64,000 nt of DNA from Rhizobium sp. 16-488-2b (GCF_017741815.1 NZ_JAGHMF010000034.1:558001-622000), one strand, 5' to 3'. Positions 8,164-17,015 are shown, counted from the stretch's first letter. Made by a program: numbers and translations. The notes: a model not told the origin generated them from the sequence alone.

Positions 8164-9492
8164 TCAATCATGCGATGCCGCAAGCGCGATCGAATCCGCG
8201 ACCTCGATGCAGCGGTCGGACAGCGTGGCGGTCGCCACGCGCAGGTAACTGCCCGGCAACAGCGAGAATTTCGCGCCCGGATGCACGGCGATCCCGCGTG
8301 CGGCAAGCGTGACCATCGCGAAGGGCTCCGAGGACACCGGCACCCAGGCCGACAGCCCAGCGCCATGCGCGGCGTTTATGTTTCGGTCGCGCAATGCCTG
8401 CACCAGATCGTAGCGGCGCTGCGCATAGATCGCGCGCGCCTTGCGCACAGTCTCTTGCGTGGCGGGATCGCGAATCAGCCACGCGCCCGCCGCCTGCAGG
8501 ATGCGGCTCGTCCAGCCGGCGCTGAAGCTGCGGAAGGACTGGATCTGCTCAACGATCGCCCGCGAGCTGGAAAGGGCCGCCAGCCGCAGGTCCGGCCCAT
8601 GGGTCTTGGAGAGGGAGAATATGTGGATCACCCGATCGGGGAAGATATTCCCCATCGATTGCCTCGGCGCATCGGAGATATCGCCAATGCCATCATCCTC
8701 GACGATCAGCGTATCGGCACCGCGCAGGACGTCGGCCAGGCTTTGCATGCGCGCGGCAGTCACGGTCTGGCCGGTGACTGAATGGATGCGCGGTTGGAAT
8801 ATGAAGGCGACGGGACGATAGGCCATTGCCTGGCGCAAGGACGAGGGCAGTGGACCCTCATGGTCGCATTCGACCGGAATGATGCGCGCGCCGCGATCCT
8901 CGAGAATATCAAGAAGGCGCATGGCAGTGGGGTTCTCGATTGCGACTGCCGCGCCGGGCATGACGAGCGCGTTCATCAGCGTGTATACCGCGTTGTAGCC
9001 GCCGTTGGTGGCGAGAAACGCCTCGGGCTCATAGGGCCAGGTCTCCCTGACCGCTGCCTCGAGCTCGGGCAGAATGCGGTTGCGCTCATAGCTGTTGAGA
9101 TTCTCGGCTGATGCGCCGTAGGCCATGGCTGTCTCGAGCTTCGGCAGAAGCGTGACGTCGGGAACGGCCGCAGTCAGGTTCAGCACGTCCTCGCCGTAGT
9201 TGCCGGAACTCGCCAAACGCTCCGGCTTGGCGACGAAACGGTCGCCGCTCACCCATGTTCCATTGCGCCCACGGCCGCTGATGATCTTCTGGCGACGCAA
9301 TTCGCTCCACGCCTCGGAGATCGTCGCCGGACTGATACCAAGCGCAAACGCCAGATCGCGAATGGCCGGTAGCTTGGTGCCGACAGGCAGCGCACCACCC
9401 CGGATGAGCGCGCTGGTCTCGAGCGCGATACCGCGAATCGTCCGATCGGTTATTTTTTGGGCAAACCACGCCGCATCCCGACTATCGCTCAT
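8164..9492 (-). CDS. MocR-type regulator (GntR winged helix fused to class I aminotransferase)
   Basis: The N-terminal GntR-type winged helix (about residues 20-80, 'GTKLPAIRDLAFALGISPATISEAW') is joined to a fold-type I PLP aminotransferase domain. The probable PLP lysine is at about 296 in 'IFSLSKTHGPDLR'. The protein has about 442 residues, normal for MocR/PdxR proteins. The ATG used here is eight codons inside an upstream TTG. MocR regulators sense PLP adducts or amino-group compounds and usually control the divergent genes, here an amino acid transporter and an amidohydrolase. The specific effector is unknown. Confidence 0.9.
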   Translation of the reverse strand: MSDSRDAAWFAQKITDRTIRGIALETSALIRGGALPVGTKLPAIRDLAFALGISPATISEAWSELRRQKIISGRGRNGTWVSGDRFVAKPERLASSGNYGEDVLNLTAAVPDVTLLPKLETAMAYGASAENLNSYERNRILPELEAAVRETWPYEPEAFLATNGGYNAVYTLMNALVMPGAAVAIENPTAMRLLDILEDRGARIIPVECDHEGPLPSSLRQAMAYRPVAFIFQPRIHSVTGQTVTAARMQSLADVLRGADTLIVEDDGIGDISDAPRQSMGNIFPDRVIHIFSLSKTHGPDLRLAALSSSRAIVEQIQSFRSFSAGWTSRILQAAGAWLIRDPATQETVRKARAIYAQRRYDLVQALRDRNINAAHGAGLSAWVPVSSEPFAMVTLAARGIAVHPGAKFSLLPGSYLRVATATLSDRCIEVADSIALAASHD

Positions 9493-9508
9493 TTTCGCAC
9501 CATAATTA

Positions 9509-9552
9509 ATGTTCAATAACGTAATAACATTTGATCAGTATTATTTGAACAT
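9509..9552. promoter_or_regulatory. Inverted repeat in the MocR divergent intergenic region (operator candidate)
   Basis: ATGTTCAATAA (9509-9519) is mirrored by TTATTTGAACAT (9541-9552) with one inserted base. The repeat lies between the start of the MocR gene and the divergent cassette, in strikingly AT-rich DNA. A further related half-site (ACATTTGATCA) lies between the arms. MocR proteins commonly bind paired half-sites in such regions, so this is the natural operator candidate. Confidence 0.5.
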
Positions 9553-9587
9553 TTAACGATGCGCCAGACAAGAAATTTTGAGAGTGA

Positions 9588-10574
9588 ATGCAGATGCCGA
9601 TCACACTTCGCCTTGCCCTTCGCGACTGGGACTACATGACCCCTCTCATTCTCGGCGACGTCTCGTCGTCGAAGCTCGACGTCAAGGTCGAGCGCATCGG
9701 CACCCTTGTTTCGCATGTCGGTAAGAGCGACACCTGTGACGCAGCCGAAATGTCCTTCAGCCGCTACACCCAGCTGCGCTACGATGGTGATCACAGCGTC
9801 GTCGGCATTCCGAACTTCATCATGCGTGGCTTCCGCCATCGCTGCGTCATCACCATGAAGGACAGCCCGATCACCGAGCTGTCGCAGCTTGCAGGCAAGC
9901 GCATCGGCGTTACCGGCTGGCGCGACTCGGGCAACACCTGGACGCGCGCCGCCGTGCGCCGCGAAGGCGTTCAGGTCGAGGACGCGATGTGGTATGCCGG
10001 CCGCCTCACGGAAGCGCATCCTGTTGTCGATCGGCTCGACGGCTTTGGCCGCCCCGGCCTCATCGAAGCCGCCCCCGGCGAACGTCCGATGGTCGACCTG
10101 TTGCGTGAAGGCCAGCTCGACGCGATCTTCACGCCGTTCATGCCGGATGGCTATTTTGCCAATGGTTCACCTTTCCGGCAGGTTCTTTCCGACTTCCGTG
10201 GCGCTGAGCGTCGATATTTCGACGAGGTGGGATATGTACCCGGCATGCACCTCATCGGCATCAAGGCTGAGATCGTGGAAGAGAATCCTTGGATCATTGC
10301 CGAACTCAGCCAGCTGATCGAGGAATCGCAGCGCATGTGGCTGAACAAGCGCCGCAAATATGCCGACACGTCGCCGTGGATGTTCGACGAGCTCCTGAAG
10401 ACCTCTCTCGAACTCCCTGCGAACTGGGATGAAAACGGCCTTGCCGCCAACGAGAAGATGATCGCCGACTTCTCGGCCGAGCTGCACGCTCAGGGCATTC
10501 TCGCTCGCGAGATGACCCCTCTGGAACTCTTCCCGTTCGACACCGACGGCAGCCGGACCGGTACCACCGCCTAA
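9588..10574 (+). CDS. Periplasmic-binding-fold protein related to 4,5-dihydroxyphthalate decarboxylase
   Basis: This 328-residue protein resembles the family containing 4,5-dihydroxyphthalate decarboxylase and SBP-like proteins. The evidence is the opening 'LRLALRDWDYMTPLILGDV', the 'SRYTQLRYDGDHSVVGIPNF' segment and the 'KRIGVTGWRDSGNTW' loop. There is no signal peptide, so it should be cytoplasmic, unlike a true binding protein. A second ATG two codons downstream is an alternative start. It is the first gene of a cassette with a polar amino acid ABC transporter and an M20 amidohydrolase, so it may act on the imported compound as a decarboxylase or other enzyme. The reaction is not known. 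Confidence 0.7.
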   Translation: MQMPITLRLALRDWDYMTPLILGDVSSSKLDVKVERIGTLVSHVGKSDTCDAAEMSFSRYTQLRYDGDHSVVGIPNFIMRGFRHRCVITMKDSPITELSQLAGKRIGVTGWRDSGNTWTRAAVRREGVQVEDAMWYAGRLTEAHPVVDRLDGFGRPGLIEAAPGERPMVDLLREGQLDAIFTPFMPDGYFANGSPFRQVLSDFRGAERRYFDEVGYVPGMHLIGIKAEIVEENPWIIAELSQLIEESQRMWLNKRRKYADTSPWMFDELLKTSLELPANWDENGLAANEKMIADFSAELHAQGILAREMTPLELFPFDTDGSRTGTTA

Positions 10575-10614
10575 CCGCCTACCACTACAAACAGCATTAA
10601 TAAGGGGAATGAAC

Positions 10615-11505
10615 ATGTTGCTGAAGAAAATGACCTACCTCGTCCTGGCAAGCGCCGTGGCCACCAGTGCTGCGATGGCAGAGGACGCGGCCTTGCCGAA
10701 GCCGGCGCTTAACGCCGCGCTGCATGACAAGCTTCCCGACGCGATCAAGACCTCGGGCAAGATGATCTCCGTCAACAACGGTTCGTTCCCTCCCTATGAA
10801 ATCGTCACCGGCACCGTCATGACCGGCGCCAGCGCCGATCTGACCGAAGCGCTGGGCGCCGTCCTCGGCGTCAAGATCGAACATGAAACGGTCGGCGGCC
10901 TGCCGGCGCTGCTCGCCGGCGTCAACTCCGGCCGCTACCAGTTCGCTTTCGGTCCCGTCGGTGACTACAAGGACCGCGAAGCAGCCAACGACTTCGTCGA
11001 CTGGGTTCAGGAATTCGTCGTCTTCGCGACCGTGAAGGGCAACCCGAAGGGCATCACCTCGCTCGACACGGCCTGTGGCCAGCGCATCTCGGTCATGGCC
11101 GGCGGCTCCGCCGAGCGCGTGATCAAGACTCAGTCGGACAAGTGCAAGGCTGATGGCAAGAGCCCGGTCGAAGTGCAGTCCTACACCGATCAGCCAAGCT
11201 CGATCCTCGCCGTGCGCTCAAAGCGCGCCGATGCCTTCTTCTCCTCGCAGGCGCCGCTCACCTATTTCGTCAGCCAGGCCAACGGCCAGCTCGAACTGAC
11301 CGGCGTCGGTCAGAAGAACGGCTTCGAAGACATTTTCCAGGGCGCCGTCGTTCCCAAGGGCTCGCCGCTCGGTCCTATTCTGATCGACGCCATCAAGGTA
11401 CTGATGGCCGACGGCAGCTATGCCGCGATCATGAAAAAGTGGGGCCTTGAGAACAACATGATCAAGGAACCCGGCCTCAACCTCGGCGGACAGCTTCCCA
11501 AATGA
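10615..11505 (+). CDS. Polar amino acid ABC transporter substrate-binding protein (SBP family 3)
   Basis: This periplasmic binding protein of about 296 residues has a signal peptide ending near AAMA-ED. Family 3 features include 'PPYEIV', 'GASADLTEALGAVLGVKIE' and 'GRYQFAFGPVGD'. The ATG at 10615 is preferred to one two codons upstream because the AAGGGG ribosome site lies about 7 bases before it but touches the other. Its stop overlaps the following permease gene by 4 bases (ATGA). Ligands of this family are polar amino acids, opines or derivatives. The M20 hydrolase downstream suggests an N-acylated or amide-linked one. Confidence 0.88.
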   Translation: MLLKKMTYLVLASAVATSAAMAEDAALPKPALNAALHDKLPDAIKTSGKMISVNNGSFPPYEIVTGTVMTGASADLTEALGAVLGVKIEHETVGGLPALLAGVNSGRYQFAFGPVGDYKDREAANDFVDWVQEFVVFATVKGNPKGITSLDTACGQRISVMAGGSAERVIKTQSDKCKADGKSPVEVQSYTDQPSSILAVRSKRADAFFSSQAPLTYFVSQANGQLELTGVGQKNGFEDIFQGAVVPKGSPLGPILIDAIKVLMADGSYAAIMKKWGLENNMIKEPGLNLGGQLPK

Positions 11506-12434
11506 GCACCAACACCACGACCAATGCACCGCCTTCGGGCGGTGCTGACTTCCGCGACGTCGTTACCGCGCATACGCCGTTCAGAACGGGACGCCTCGTT
11601 CTCTGGGCGATCATCGCCATCGTCGTCATCGATTTCGTCTGGATCGTCGCCAACAACGAGAATTTCGGTTGGCCGGTCGTTGCCCAATACTTCTTCGACC
11701 CGACCGTCATCAGCGGCCTCTATGTCAGCCTTGGCCTGACTGTCATCGCCATGATCCTCGGTGTCGCGCTCGGCCTGATCATCGCGATCATGCGCATGTC
11801 GAACGACCGGTTGGCGAAAGGCTTTGCCTCGCTGTTTATCTGGTTCTTCCGTGGCACGCCGCTGCTGGTACAGCTGATCTTCTGGTACAACATGTCGACG
11901 CTGTTTCCGCAGTTATCGATCGCCATCCCCTTCGGCCCATCGCTCATCAGCTGGGACACCAATGCTGTGATCACGCCGATGACGGCGGCCATTGTCGGCC
12001 TGGCGCTCAACGAAGCGGCCTACATGGCCGAAATCATTCGCGGTGGCCTTCTGTCGGTCGATCGCGGCCAGGCTGAAACCGCCGAAGCCTTCGGCATGAC
12101 CAAGGGCAGGGCGCTGCGGCGGATCATCATTCCGCAGGCGATGCGCTCGATCGTTCCGCCGACGGGCAACCAGCTGATCAGCATGATCAAGGCGACCTCG
12201 CTCGTCAGTGTCATCGCCATGGCCGATCTGCTCTATTCCGTGCAGTCGATCTACAACCGCACCTTCGAGATCGTTCCGATGCTGCTGGTCGCCGTCATCT
12301 GGTACCTGCTCATCACCTCGGTCTTGAATATTGGCCAGAGCTACATCGAAGCCTATTACGGCCGCAGCGAACGCCGCAATGGCGCAACGGCCAAGCCGGC
12401 CACTGTTGCCGCTGCAGAGGAGGCAAGCCATTGA
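11502..12434 (+). CDS. Amino acid ABC transporter permease (HisM/GlnP type)
   Basis: This 310-residue permease has an N-terminal membrane anchor (about 27-47), the core 'ISGLYVSLGLTVIAMILGVALGLI' and the conserved 'RGTPLLVQLIFWY' segment. The EAA loop 'QAETAEAFGMTKGRALRRIIIPQAM' contacts the ATPase. The gene overlaps the binding-protein gene at its 5' end and the ATPase gene at its 3' end by 4 bases each, showing tight coupling. With only one permease gene present, the channel is probably a homodimer. Confidence 0.9.
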   Translation: MSTNTTTNAPPSGGADFRDVVTAHTPFRTGRLVLWAIIAIVVIDFVWIVANNENFGWPVVAQYFFDPTVISGLYVSLGLTVIAMILGVALGLIIAIMRMSNDRLAKGFASLFIWFFRGTPLLVQLIFWYNMSTLFPQLSIAIPFGPSLISWDTNAVITPMTAAIVGLALNEAAYMAEIIRGGLLSVDRGQAETAEAFGMTKGRALRRIIIPQAMRSIVPPTGNQLISMIKATSLVSVIAMADLLYSVQSIYNRTFEIVPMLLVAVIWYLLITSVLNIGQSYIEAYYGRSERRNGATAKPATVAAAEEASH

Positions 12435-13210
12435 CCGCCGTCTCCAATACTAAGCCGCTGGTTCAGGCGCGCAATGTCCACAAGTCCTTCGATCATCTCG
12501 AAGTGCTGAAGGGCATCGACCTCGACATCATGCCTGGCGAAGTCGTCGTCGTTCTCGGTCCGTCGGGCTCGGGCAAATCGACCTTCCTGCGCTGTATCAA
12601 CCACCTCGAGTCCATCCAAAAGGGATACATCGAGGTGGATGGCGAGCAGATCGGCTACCGGGTGCGCAAGGATCGGCTGGAGCGACTTTCGCCCAACGGC
12701 ATTGCCCGCCAGCGCCGCAAGATCGGTATGGTGTTCCAGCAGTTCAATCTCTATCCGCACATGACGGTGCTGCAGAACATCATCGAGGCGCCGGTCGGCG
12801 TCCATGGTGAGAACCGCAAGGATGCGATCGAAAACGCCAAGCAGCTTCTGCAGCGTGTCGGTCTGTCGGAGAAGGCGAATGCCTATCCTCGCCAGCTCTC
12901 CGGCGGCCAGCAGCAGCGCGTGGCGATCGCCCGAGCGCTCGCGATCAAGCCGAAGCTGATGCTCTTCGACGAGCCGACCTCGGCACTCGATCCGGAACTC
13001 GTCGGCGAAGTGCTGTCGACGATGCGTGATCTCGCCAAGCAGGGCCTGACGATGATCGTCGTCACCCACGAGATCGGCTTTGCCCGTGAAGCGGCCGACC
13101 GGGTGGTGTTCATGGATGGCGGCGTCGTGGTCGAGCAGGGCAAGCCAGAGGATGTGATCGGCAATCCGCAGCATCCGCGCACGCAGGCCTTCCTGTCGCG
13201 CTTTCTCTGA
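12431..13210 (+). CDS. Amino acid ABC transporter ATP-binding protein (HisP/GlnQ type)
   Basis: This 259-residue ATPase shows Walker A (GPSGSGKST), Q-loop (FQQFNLYPHMTVLQN), signature (LSGGQQQRVAIARAL), Walker B (LMLFDEPTSALDPE) and H-loop (VTHEIGFA). The start is a TTG that shares bases with the stop of the permease gene (TTGA). It energizes the transporter encoded just upstream. It closely follows the family norm in length and motifs. Confidence 0.93.
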   Translation: MTAVSNTKPLVQARNVHKSFDHLEVLKGIDLDIMPGEVVVVLGPSGSGKSTFLRCINHLESIQKGYIEVDGEQIGYRVRKDRLERLSPNGIARQRRKIGMVFQQFNLYPHMTVLQNIIEAPVGVHGENRKDAIENAKQLLQRVGLSEKANAYPRQLSGGQQQRVAIARALAIKPKLMLFDEPTSALDPELVGEVLSTMRDLAKQGLTMIVVTHEIGFAREAADRVVFMDGGVVVEQGKPEDVIGNPQHPRTQAFLSRFL

Positions 13211-13315
13211 CGTCAGGCTCATCCGGCCGAGCGCCGCTCATGATGCAATCGAAGACCCGGCCGGCCCTCTCATGGGGCCGGTAGCGGACCACGCATGCAA
13301 AGAATTGGAACGGAC

Positions 13316-14497
13316 ATGACCATCGACAACGATTTCGCCCGCCTTTCGGATTTCGAGCCCATGGACGCCGAACTGCGCGCCATCCGCCAGCATCTGCACG
13401 CCCATCCCGAACTGTCGTTTGAAGAAACGGAAACCGCACGCTTCGTCGCCGAAAAGCTCGAGGGCTGGGGCTATGAAGTGACCCGCAACGTCGGCGGCAA
13501 CGGCGTCGTTGCCCGCATGACGCAGGGCGCCGGCAAGAAGAGCATCGCGATCCGCGCCGACATGGACGCGCTCCCGATCACCGAGCAGACCGGCAAGCCC
13601 TATGCCAGCCAGGTGCCCGGCAAGATGCATGCCTGCGGCCACGACGGCCACACGACGGTGCTGCTGGGTGCTGCCGAATATCTGGCGCGCACCCGCAAGT
13701 TCAACGGCACGGTCAACCTGATCTTCCAGCCGGCCGAAGAGGCCGGCGGCTTCAGCGGCGCTCAGGCGATGATCGATGACGGCCTGTTCGAGCGCTTCCC
13801 GTTCGACGCCATCTTCGGCCTGCACAATCACCCCGGCGCGCCTGAAGGCAGCTGGCTGATGCGCTCGGGTCCGCTGATGGCGGCTGCCGATACGGTCGAA
13901 ATCAAGATCACGGGCAAGGGCGGCCACGCGTCGCGTCCGCACCTGACGATCGATCCCGTCGTCGTTGCCTGCAACCTCGTCGTCTCGCTGCAGACGGTCA
14001 TCTCGCGCAATGTCGATCCGACGCAGACGGCTGTCGTCACGGTTGGCGCCATCCATGCCGGCGAAGTTGCCAACGTCATTCCGGAAAGCGCGAGCATGCT
14101 TTTGACGGTGCGCTCGTTCGATCCGAAGGTCCGTGAGATCCTCGAGAAGCGCATCCGGGCGCTGACGACGTCGCTGGTCGAAGGCTTCGGCGCCACCGTC
14201 GAGATCGACTACGCCTACGGCAACCCCGTCGTCGTCAACTCCGAGAAGGAAACAGAGTTCGCCCGCATGGTGGCCGAGGAACTGGTCGGCGAGGGCAATG
14301 TCGCGCTTTGCCCGCTTATCCCCGGCAGCGAGGACTTCTCGCACTTCCTGCAGCACAAGCCCGGCAGCTTCCTGCGCCTGGGTAACGGCATGAACTCGGC
14401 GATCCTCCACAGCGCCAAATACGACTTCGCCGACGACAGCCTGACGGCGGGTGCCGCAATGTGGGCGCGTCTCACAGAACGCTATCTCGACGAATAA
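13316..14497 (+). CDS. M20 family amidohydrolase (hippurate/N-acyl amino acid hydrolase type)
   Basis: This metal-dependent amidohydrolase of about 393 residues belongs to the M20D group. Its metal ligands are in 'HACGHDGHT' and 'QPAEEAGG', with a further His in 'GLHNHPGAPEG'. The dimerization domain opens with 'IKITGKGGHASRP'. The ATG at 13316 follows GGAACGG and is preferred to an upstream ATG without a ribosome site. It is the last gene of the MocR-linked cassette. Relatives cleave N-acyl amino acids, hippurate or N-acetyl compounds, so it probably releases an amino acid from the substrate imported by the adjacent transporter. Confidence 0.88.
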   Translation: MTIDNDFARLSDFEPMDAELRAIRQHLHAHPELSFEETETARFVAEKLEGWGYEVTRNVGGNGVVARMTQGAGKKSIAIRADMDALPITEQTGKPYASQVPGKMHACGHDGHTTVLLGAAEYLARTRKFNGTVNLIFQPAEEAGGFSGAQAMIDDGLFERFPFDAIFGLHNHPGAPEGSWLMRSGPLMAAADTVEIKITGKGGHASRPHLTIDPVVVACNLVVSLQTVISRNVDPTQTAVVTVGAIHAGEVANVIPESASMLLTVRSFDPKVREILEKRIRALTTSLVEGFGATVEIDYAYGNPVVVNSEKETEFARMVAEELVGEGNVALCPLIPGSEDFSHFLQHKPGSFLRLGNGMNSAILHSAKYDFADDSLTAGAAMWARLTERYLDE

Positions 14498-14527
14498 TCG
14501 TCCGGTATCGAACTCTCCCAAGAAACG

Positions 14528-14562
14528 AAGAAGGGGCGCCCGCAACAGGCGCCCCTTCTTTC
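14528..14562. terminator. Intrinsic terminator between convergent genes
   Basis: Perfect 13-base arms (AAGAAGGGGCGCC and its complement) are separated by a 7-base loop (CGCAACA). The hairpin is followed by a T-rich end and, on the other strand, is flanked by A/T. It lies between the amidohydrolase gene and the XRE gene and can serve both directions. Confidence 0.85.
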
Positions 14563-14627
14563 ATGTCATGCAGGCTTTTATATCATGCGGGCCGCGGCGC
14601 GGATGCGCCGTCGGCCGGTAAGTCCAA

Positions 14628-15065
14628 TTACTGGTTGGACGAGGCGGCGGATTTGTCCGCGGCAACCTGCGTCTGCGCCATCGCTTTCACGAGCGCCACG
14701 ATCTTTTCGCGCAGCTGCGTGTCCGTGATCTTGATGAACGCCTTGTTGAGCGCGAGCCCTTCCTTGGAATGCAGGAATTCGGCGACCGGATCGGTCGTTG
14801 CCGTCAGATCGAGGCCGGCGAGCGACAGGGGCTCCGACGGATCCTGCTGAAAGAAGAAACTTGGCGTGGTATTCAGAACCTCAGCGATACGCTGCAGCCG
14901 GCTGGCGCCGATCCGGTTCATTCCCTTTTCGTACTTCTGCACCTGCTGGAACGTCACGCCGATCTGCTCGGCCAACCTTTCCTGGCTTAGTCCCAGCAAC
15001 TGCCTGCGCATCCTGACTTGGGAACCCACATAGCTATCGATTGCATTCGGTGTCTTTGCATTCAT
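14628..15065 (-). CDS. XRE-family regulator, PraR/PhrR-like
   Basis: This 145-residue protein has a helix-turn-helix of the Cro/CI type at about residues 13-68 ('VRMRRQLLGLSQERLAEQIGVTFQQVQKYEKG'). An acidic C-terminal helical region with 'DPVAEFLHSKEGLALNKAF' follows. Length and architecture match the rhizobial PraR/PhrR regulators, which influence biofilm formation, quorum sensing and root attachment. That match is from memory of the family and was not tested by alignment. The gene stands alone. Confidence 0.8.
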   Translation of the reverse strand: MNAKTPNAIDSYVGSQVRMRRQLLGLSQERLAEQIGVTFQQVQKYEKGMNRIGASRLQRIAEVLNTTPSFFFQQDPSEPLSLAGLDLTATTDPVAEFLHSKEGLALNKAFIKITDTQLREKIVALVKAMAQTQVAADKSAASSNQ

Positions 15066-15232
15066 CCTGTATTTCCTATGCCGGAATCAAAGCGAAACAG
15101 TCCCCGGCAAACCGGCTCTATCCAGCAACAACAGTTTGTCTTAGCAAGCGATCAAATTCAACCTCAGGATTATGACGATAAGGTGATCTGTGGGCTGAAA
15201 CCCCGAAGATGCGCGCCATACGTGCGTTTCGC

Positions 15233-15517
15233 TCAATCTCTACCGCCGAAGCGGATCGGCCGGATCACACGGTGGACAATCTTTAGCGTCCGGTCGGGCT
15301 GGATCATGTAGGTCTCCTCGACCTCCTGTCCGTACTGGTCGATGAAGCTGTGCGGGAAGGTCGAGCCGATCGGCGATTTGGTGAGCTTCGTTCGAGGCTG
15401 GCCACTATAGATGATGCTGCCTGGAATCGGCGTCAGGCCGGGTGCGGAGTAGTCCTTGCCCGTCGTGCATCCTGCCATGAGAACCAGCGCGACAATTGCA
15501 ACCACAGTCCGTTTCAT
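15233..15517 (-). CDS. Small lipoprotein, function unknown
   Basis: This 94-residue protein has a lipoprotein signal ending in the lipobox LMAGC at about residues 13-17. The mature part is basic and aromatic ('GQEVEETYMIQPDRTLKIVHRVIRPIRF'), compatible with a small periplasm-facing lipoprotein. A GAGGG ribosome site precedes the ATG. It stands alone between the XRE gene and the FAH gene. I do not recognise a named family. Confidence 0.7.
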   Translation of the reverse strand: MKRTVVAIVALVLMAGCTTGKDYSAPGLTPIPGSIIYSGQPRTKLTKSPIGSTFPHSFIDQYGQEVEETYMIQPDRTLKIVHRVIRPIRFGGRD

Positions 15518-15605
15518 CGCACCCTCACATCTTCGCTTCGCTTGACCTGTGCATATATGGTCGCGGCTTGGAATGGACAGGAGAAACCGGCTTATCCCGG
15601 ATGTT

Positions 15606-15638
15606 TTTTGATGGCGGCGGCAGACGCCGCCATCAAAA
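15606..15638. repeat. Long perfect hairpin downstream of the FAH-family gene
   Basis: Two 14-base perfect arms (TTTTGATGGCGGCG and its complement) flank a 5-base loop, 19 bases beyond the stop of the minus-strand FAH-family gene. The T-run is on the 5' side and the A-run on the 3' side in both readings, so there is no canonical terminal U-tract. It may be a message-protecting hairpin or a weak terminator. Confidence 0.5.
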
Positions 15639-15656
15639 GCTGCTTGCGCCGCGCGC

Positions 15657-16817
15657 CTAAAGCAGTCCGCGTTTTGCCAGATTGGCCATCAGCGCGCCGA
15701 TGCCGAAGGTCCAGGGGGTGCAGTCGTTCGAGCGTCGCACCGTATTCACAAGCGAGCCGAGTCCGGCCGACGAAATCTCCACGACATCGCCGATCTTGTG
15801 GGTAAAACCCTGGTTCGGCGCGTCGCGGTCCTGTATCGGGGCAAACAGCGTTCCGAGAAACAGCATGAAGCCATCGGGATATTGGTGATGCGCGCCGCAG
15901 GTCTGGCGGACGAGATCGGTCGGGTCGCGGCTGATCTTTGACATCGAGCTCTTGCCGTGAAGCACGAAGCCGTCTTCGCCGGTTACCTTCAGGTCGAGTT
16001 CGGCGCTGCGCACGGCGTCGAGATCGAAGCTCTTGTCGAGCAGACGGATGAAGGGGCCGATCGAGCACGAGGCGTTGTTGTCCTTGGCCTTGCCGAGCAG
16101 CAGCGCCGAACGCCCCTCGACATCGCGCAGGTTGACGTCGTTGCCGAGCGCGGCGCCCCGGATTTCGCCACGGCTGTTGACCGCGAGCACGATTTCCGGC
16201 TCCGGATTGTTCCAGGTCGAGACGGGATGCAGGCCGACATCGGCACCCCATCCGACGGAGGAGAGCACCGGCGCCTTGGTGAAGACTTCCGCATCCGGGC
16301 CGATGCCGACCTCGAGATACTGCGACCACATGCCTTCCTCGATCAGCGCTTGCTTGACCGTGGCTGCTTCAGGCGAACCGGCCTTCAGATTGTTGAGGCT
16401 ACCGCCTATCAACGTGCTGACGCGCTGGCGGATCGCGGCCGCCCGGTCGGGATTGCCCGCCGCCTTCTCCTCGATCACGCGTTCGATCATCGACTGCGCG
16501 AAGGTGACGCCGCAGGCCTTGACCGCCTGCAGATCGACCGGCGCCAGCAGATAGGGGCGCGAGGAATCCGGCTTGCCGGTGCTGTTTGCGGCGATGTCCT
16601 CGAGCGTTCCAAGCGACTTGCCGTTAGCCGAGCGAACGAAGGCGACGAGATCGGGCCTCTCCAGAAGCGCGCTCATCGTGGCCACGTCCTTCGAGGTGAT
16701 ATCGATCACCTGTTGATCGCGGATCGTCACGAGGCTGGGGCCTTCGGCGGCAGGGTTCCAGACACGGCCAACGAACAGACCACCCGAGGCGGCGGCGTCG
16801 AGAAGGGTATAAGGCAT
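15657..16817 (-). CDS. Fumarylacetoacetate hydrolase (FAH) family protein, probable sugar-acid enzyme
   Basis: This 386-residue protein ends in a FAH-type domain. The metal-binding E-x-E is visible in 'NNPEPEIVLAVNSRGEIRG' (about residues 203-221), followed by 'GNDVNLRDVEGRSALLL'. FAH-family enzymes of this length beside IlvD/Edd dehydratases are often 2-keto-3-deoxy sugar-acid dehydratases or hydrolases. The gene follows such a dehydratase on the same strand after a gap of about 200 bases. A role in the second step of a sugar-acid pathway is therefore inferred from context. The exact substrate is not visible. Confidence 0.8.
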   Translation of the reverse strand: MPYTLLDAAASGGLFVGRVWNPAAEGPSLVTIRDQQVIDITSKDVATMSALLERPDLVAFVRSANGKSLGTLEDIAANSTGKPDSSRPYLLAPVDLQAVKACGVTFAQSMIERVIEEKAAGNPDRAAAIRQRVSTLIGGSLNNLKAGSPEAATVKQALIEEGMWSQYLEVGIGPDAEVFTKAPVLSSVGWGADVGLHPVSTWNNPEPEIVLAVNSRGEIRGAALGNDVNLRDVEGRSALLLGKAKDNNASCSIGPFIRLLDKSFDLDAVRSAELDLKVTGEDGFVLHGKSSMSKISRDPTDLVRQTCGAHHQYPDGFMLFLGTLFAPIQDRDAPNQGFTHKIGDVVEISSAGLGSLVNTVRRSNDCTPWTFGIGALMANLAKRGLL

Positions 16818-17015
16818 GATAATGTTCCGTCACGCGAGCGATGGACGCGCTCTATGAGCCAGGGGATGCGCCGCCCTCCAACCCAGCGGCAGCAGAATCG
16901 ATCACATTCGCCTGCGACGGGCAAGGCCGGAATGCGGGGGAATGATCGCCTATCTGCGAAAACGATGATGGGCCGATGCCTAACCAGACACCGGCCCATG
17001 ATCGAAAGTTGCCGC

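Noticed and set aside
15606..15638. 14-base hairpin considered as a canonical terminator
   Set aside because: The A and T runs are on the wrong sides for a U-tract in either direction, so it is listed only as a hairpin.
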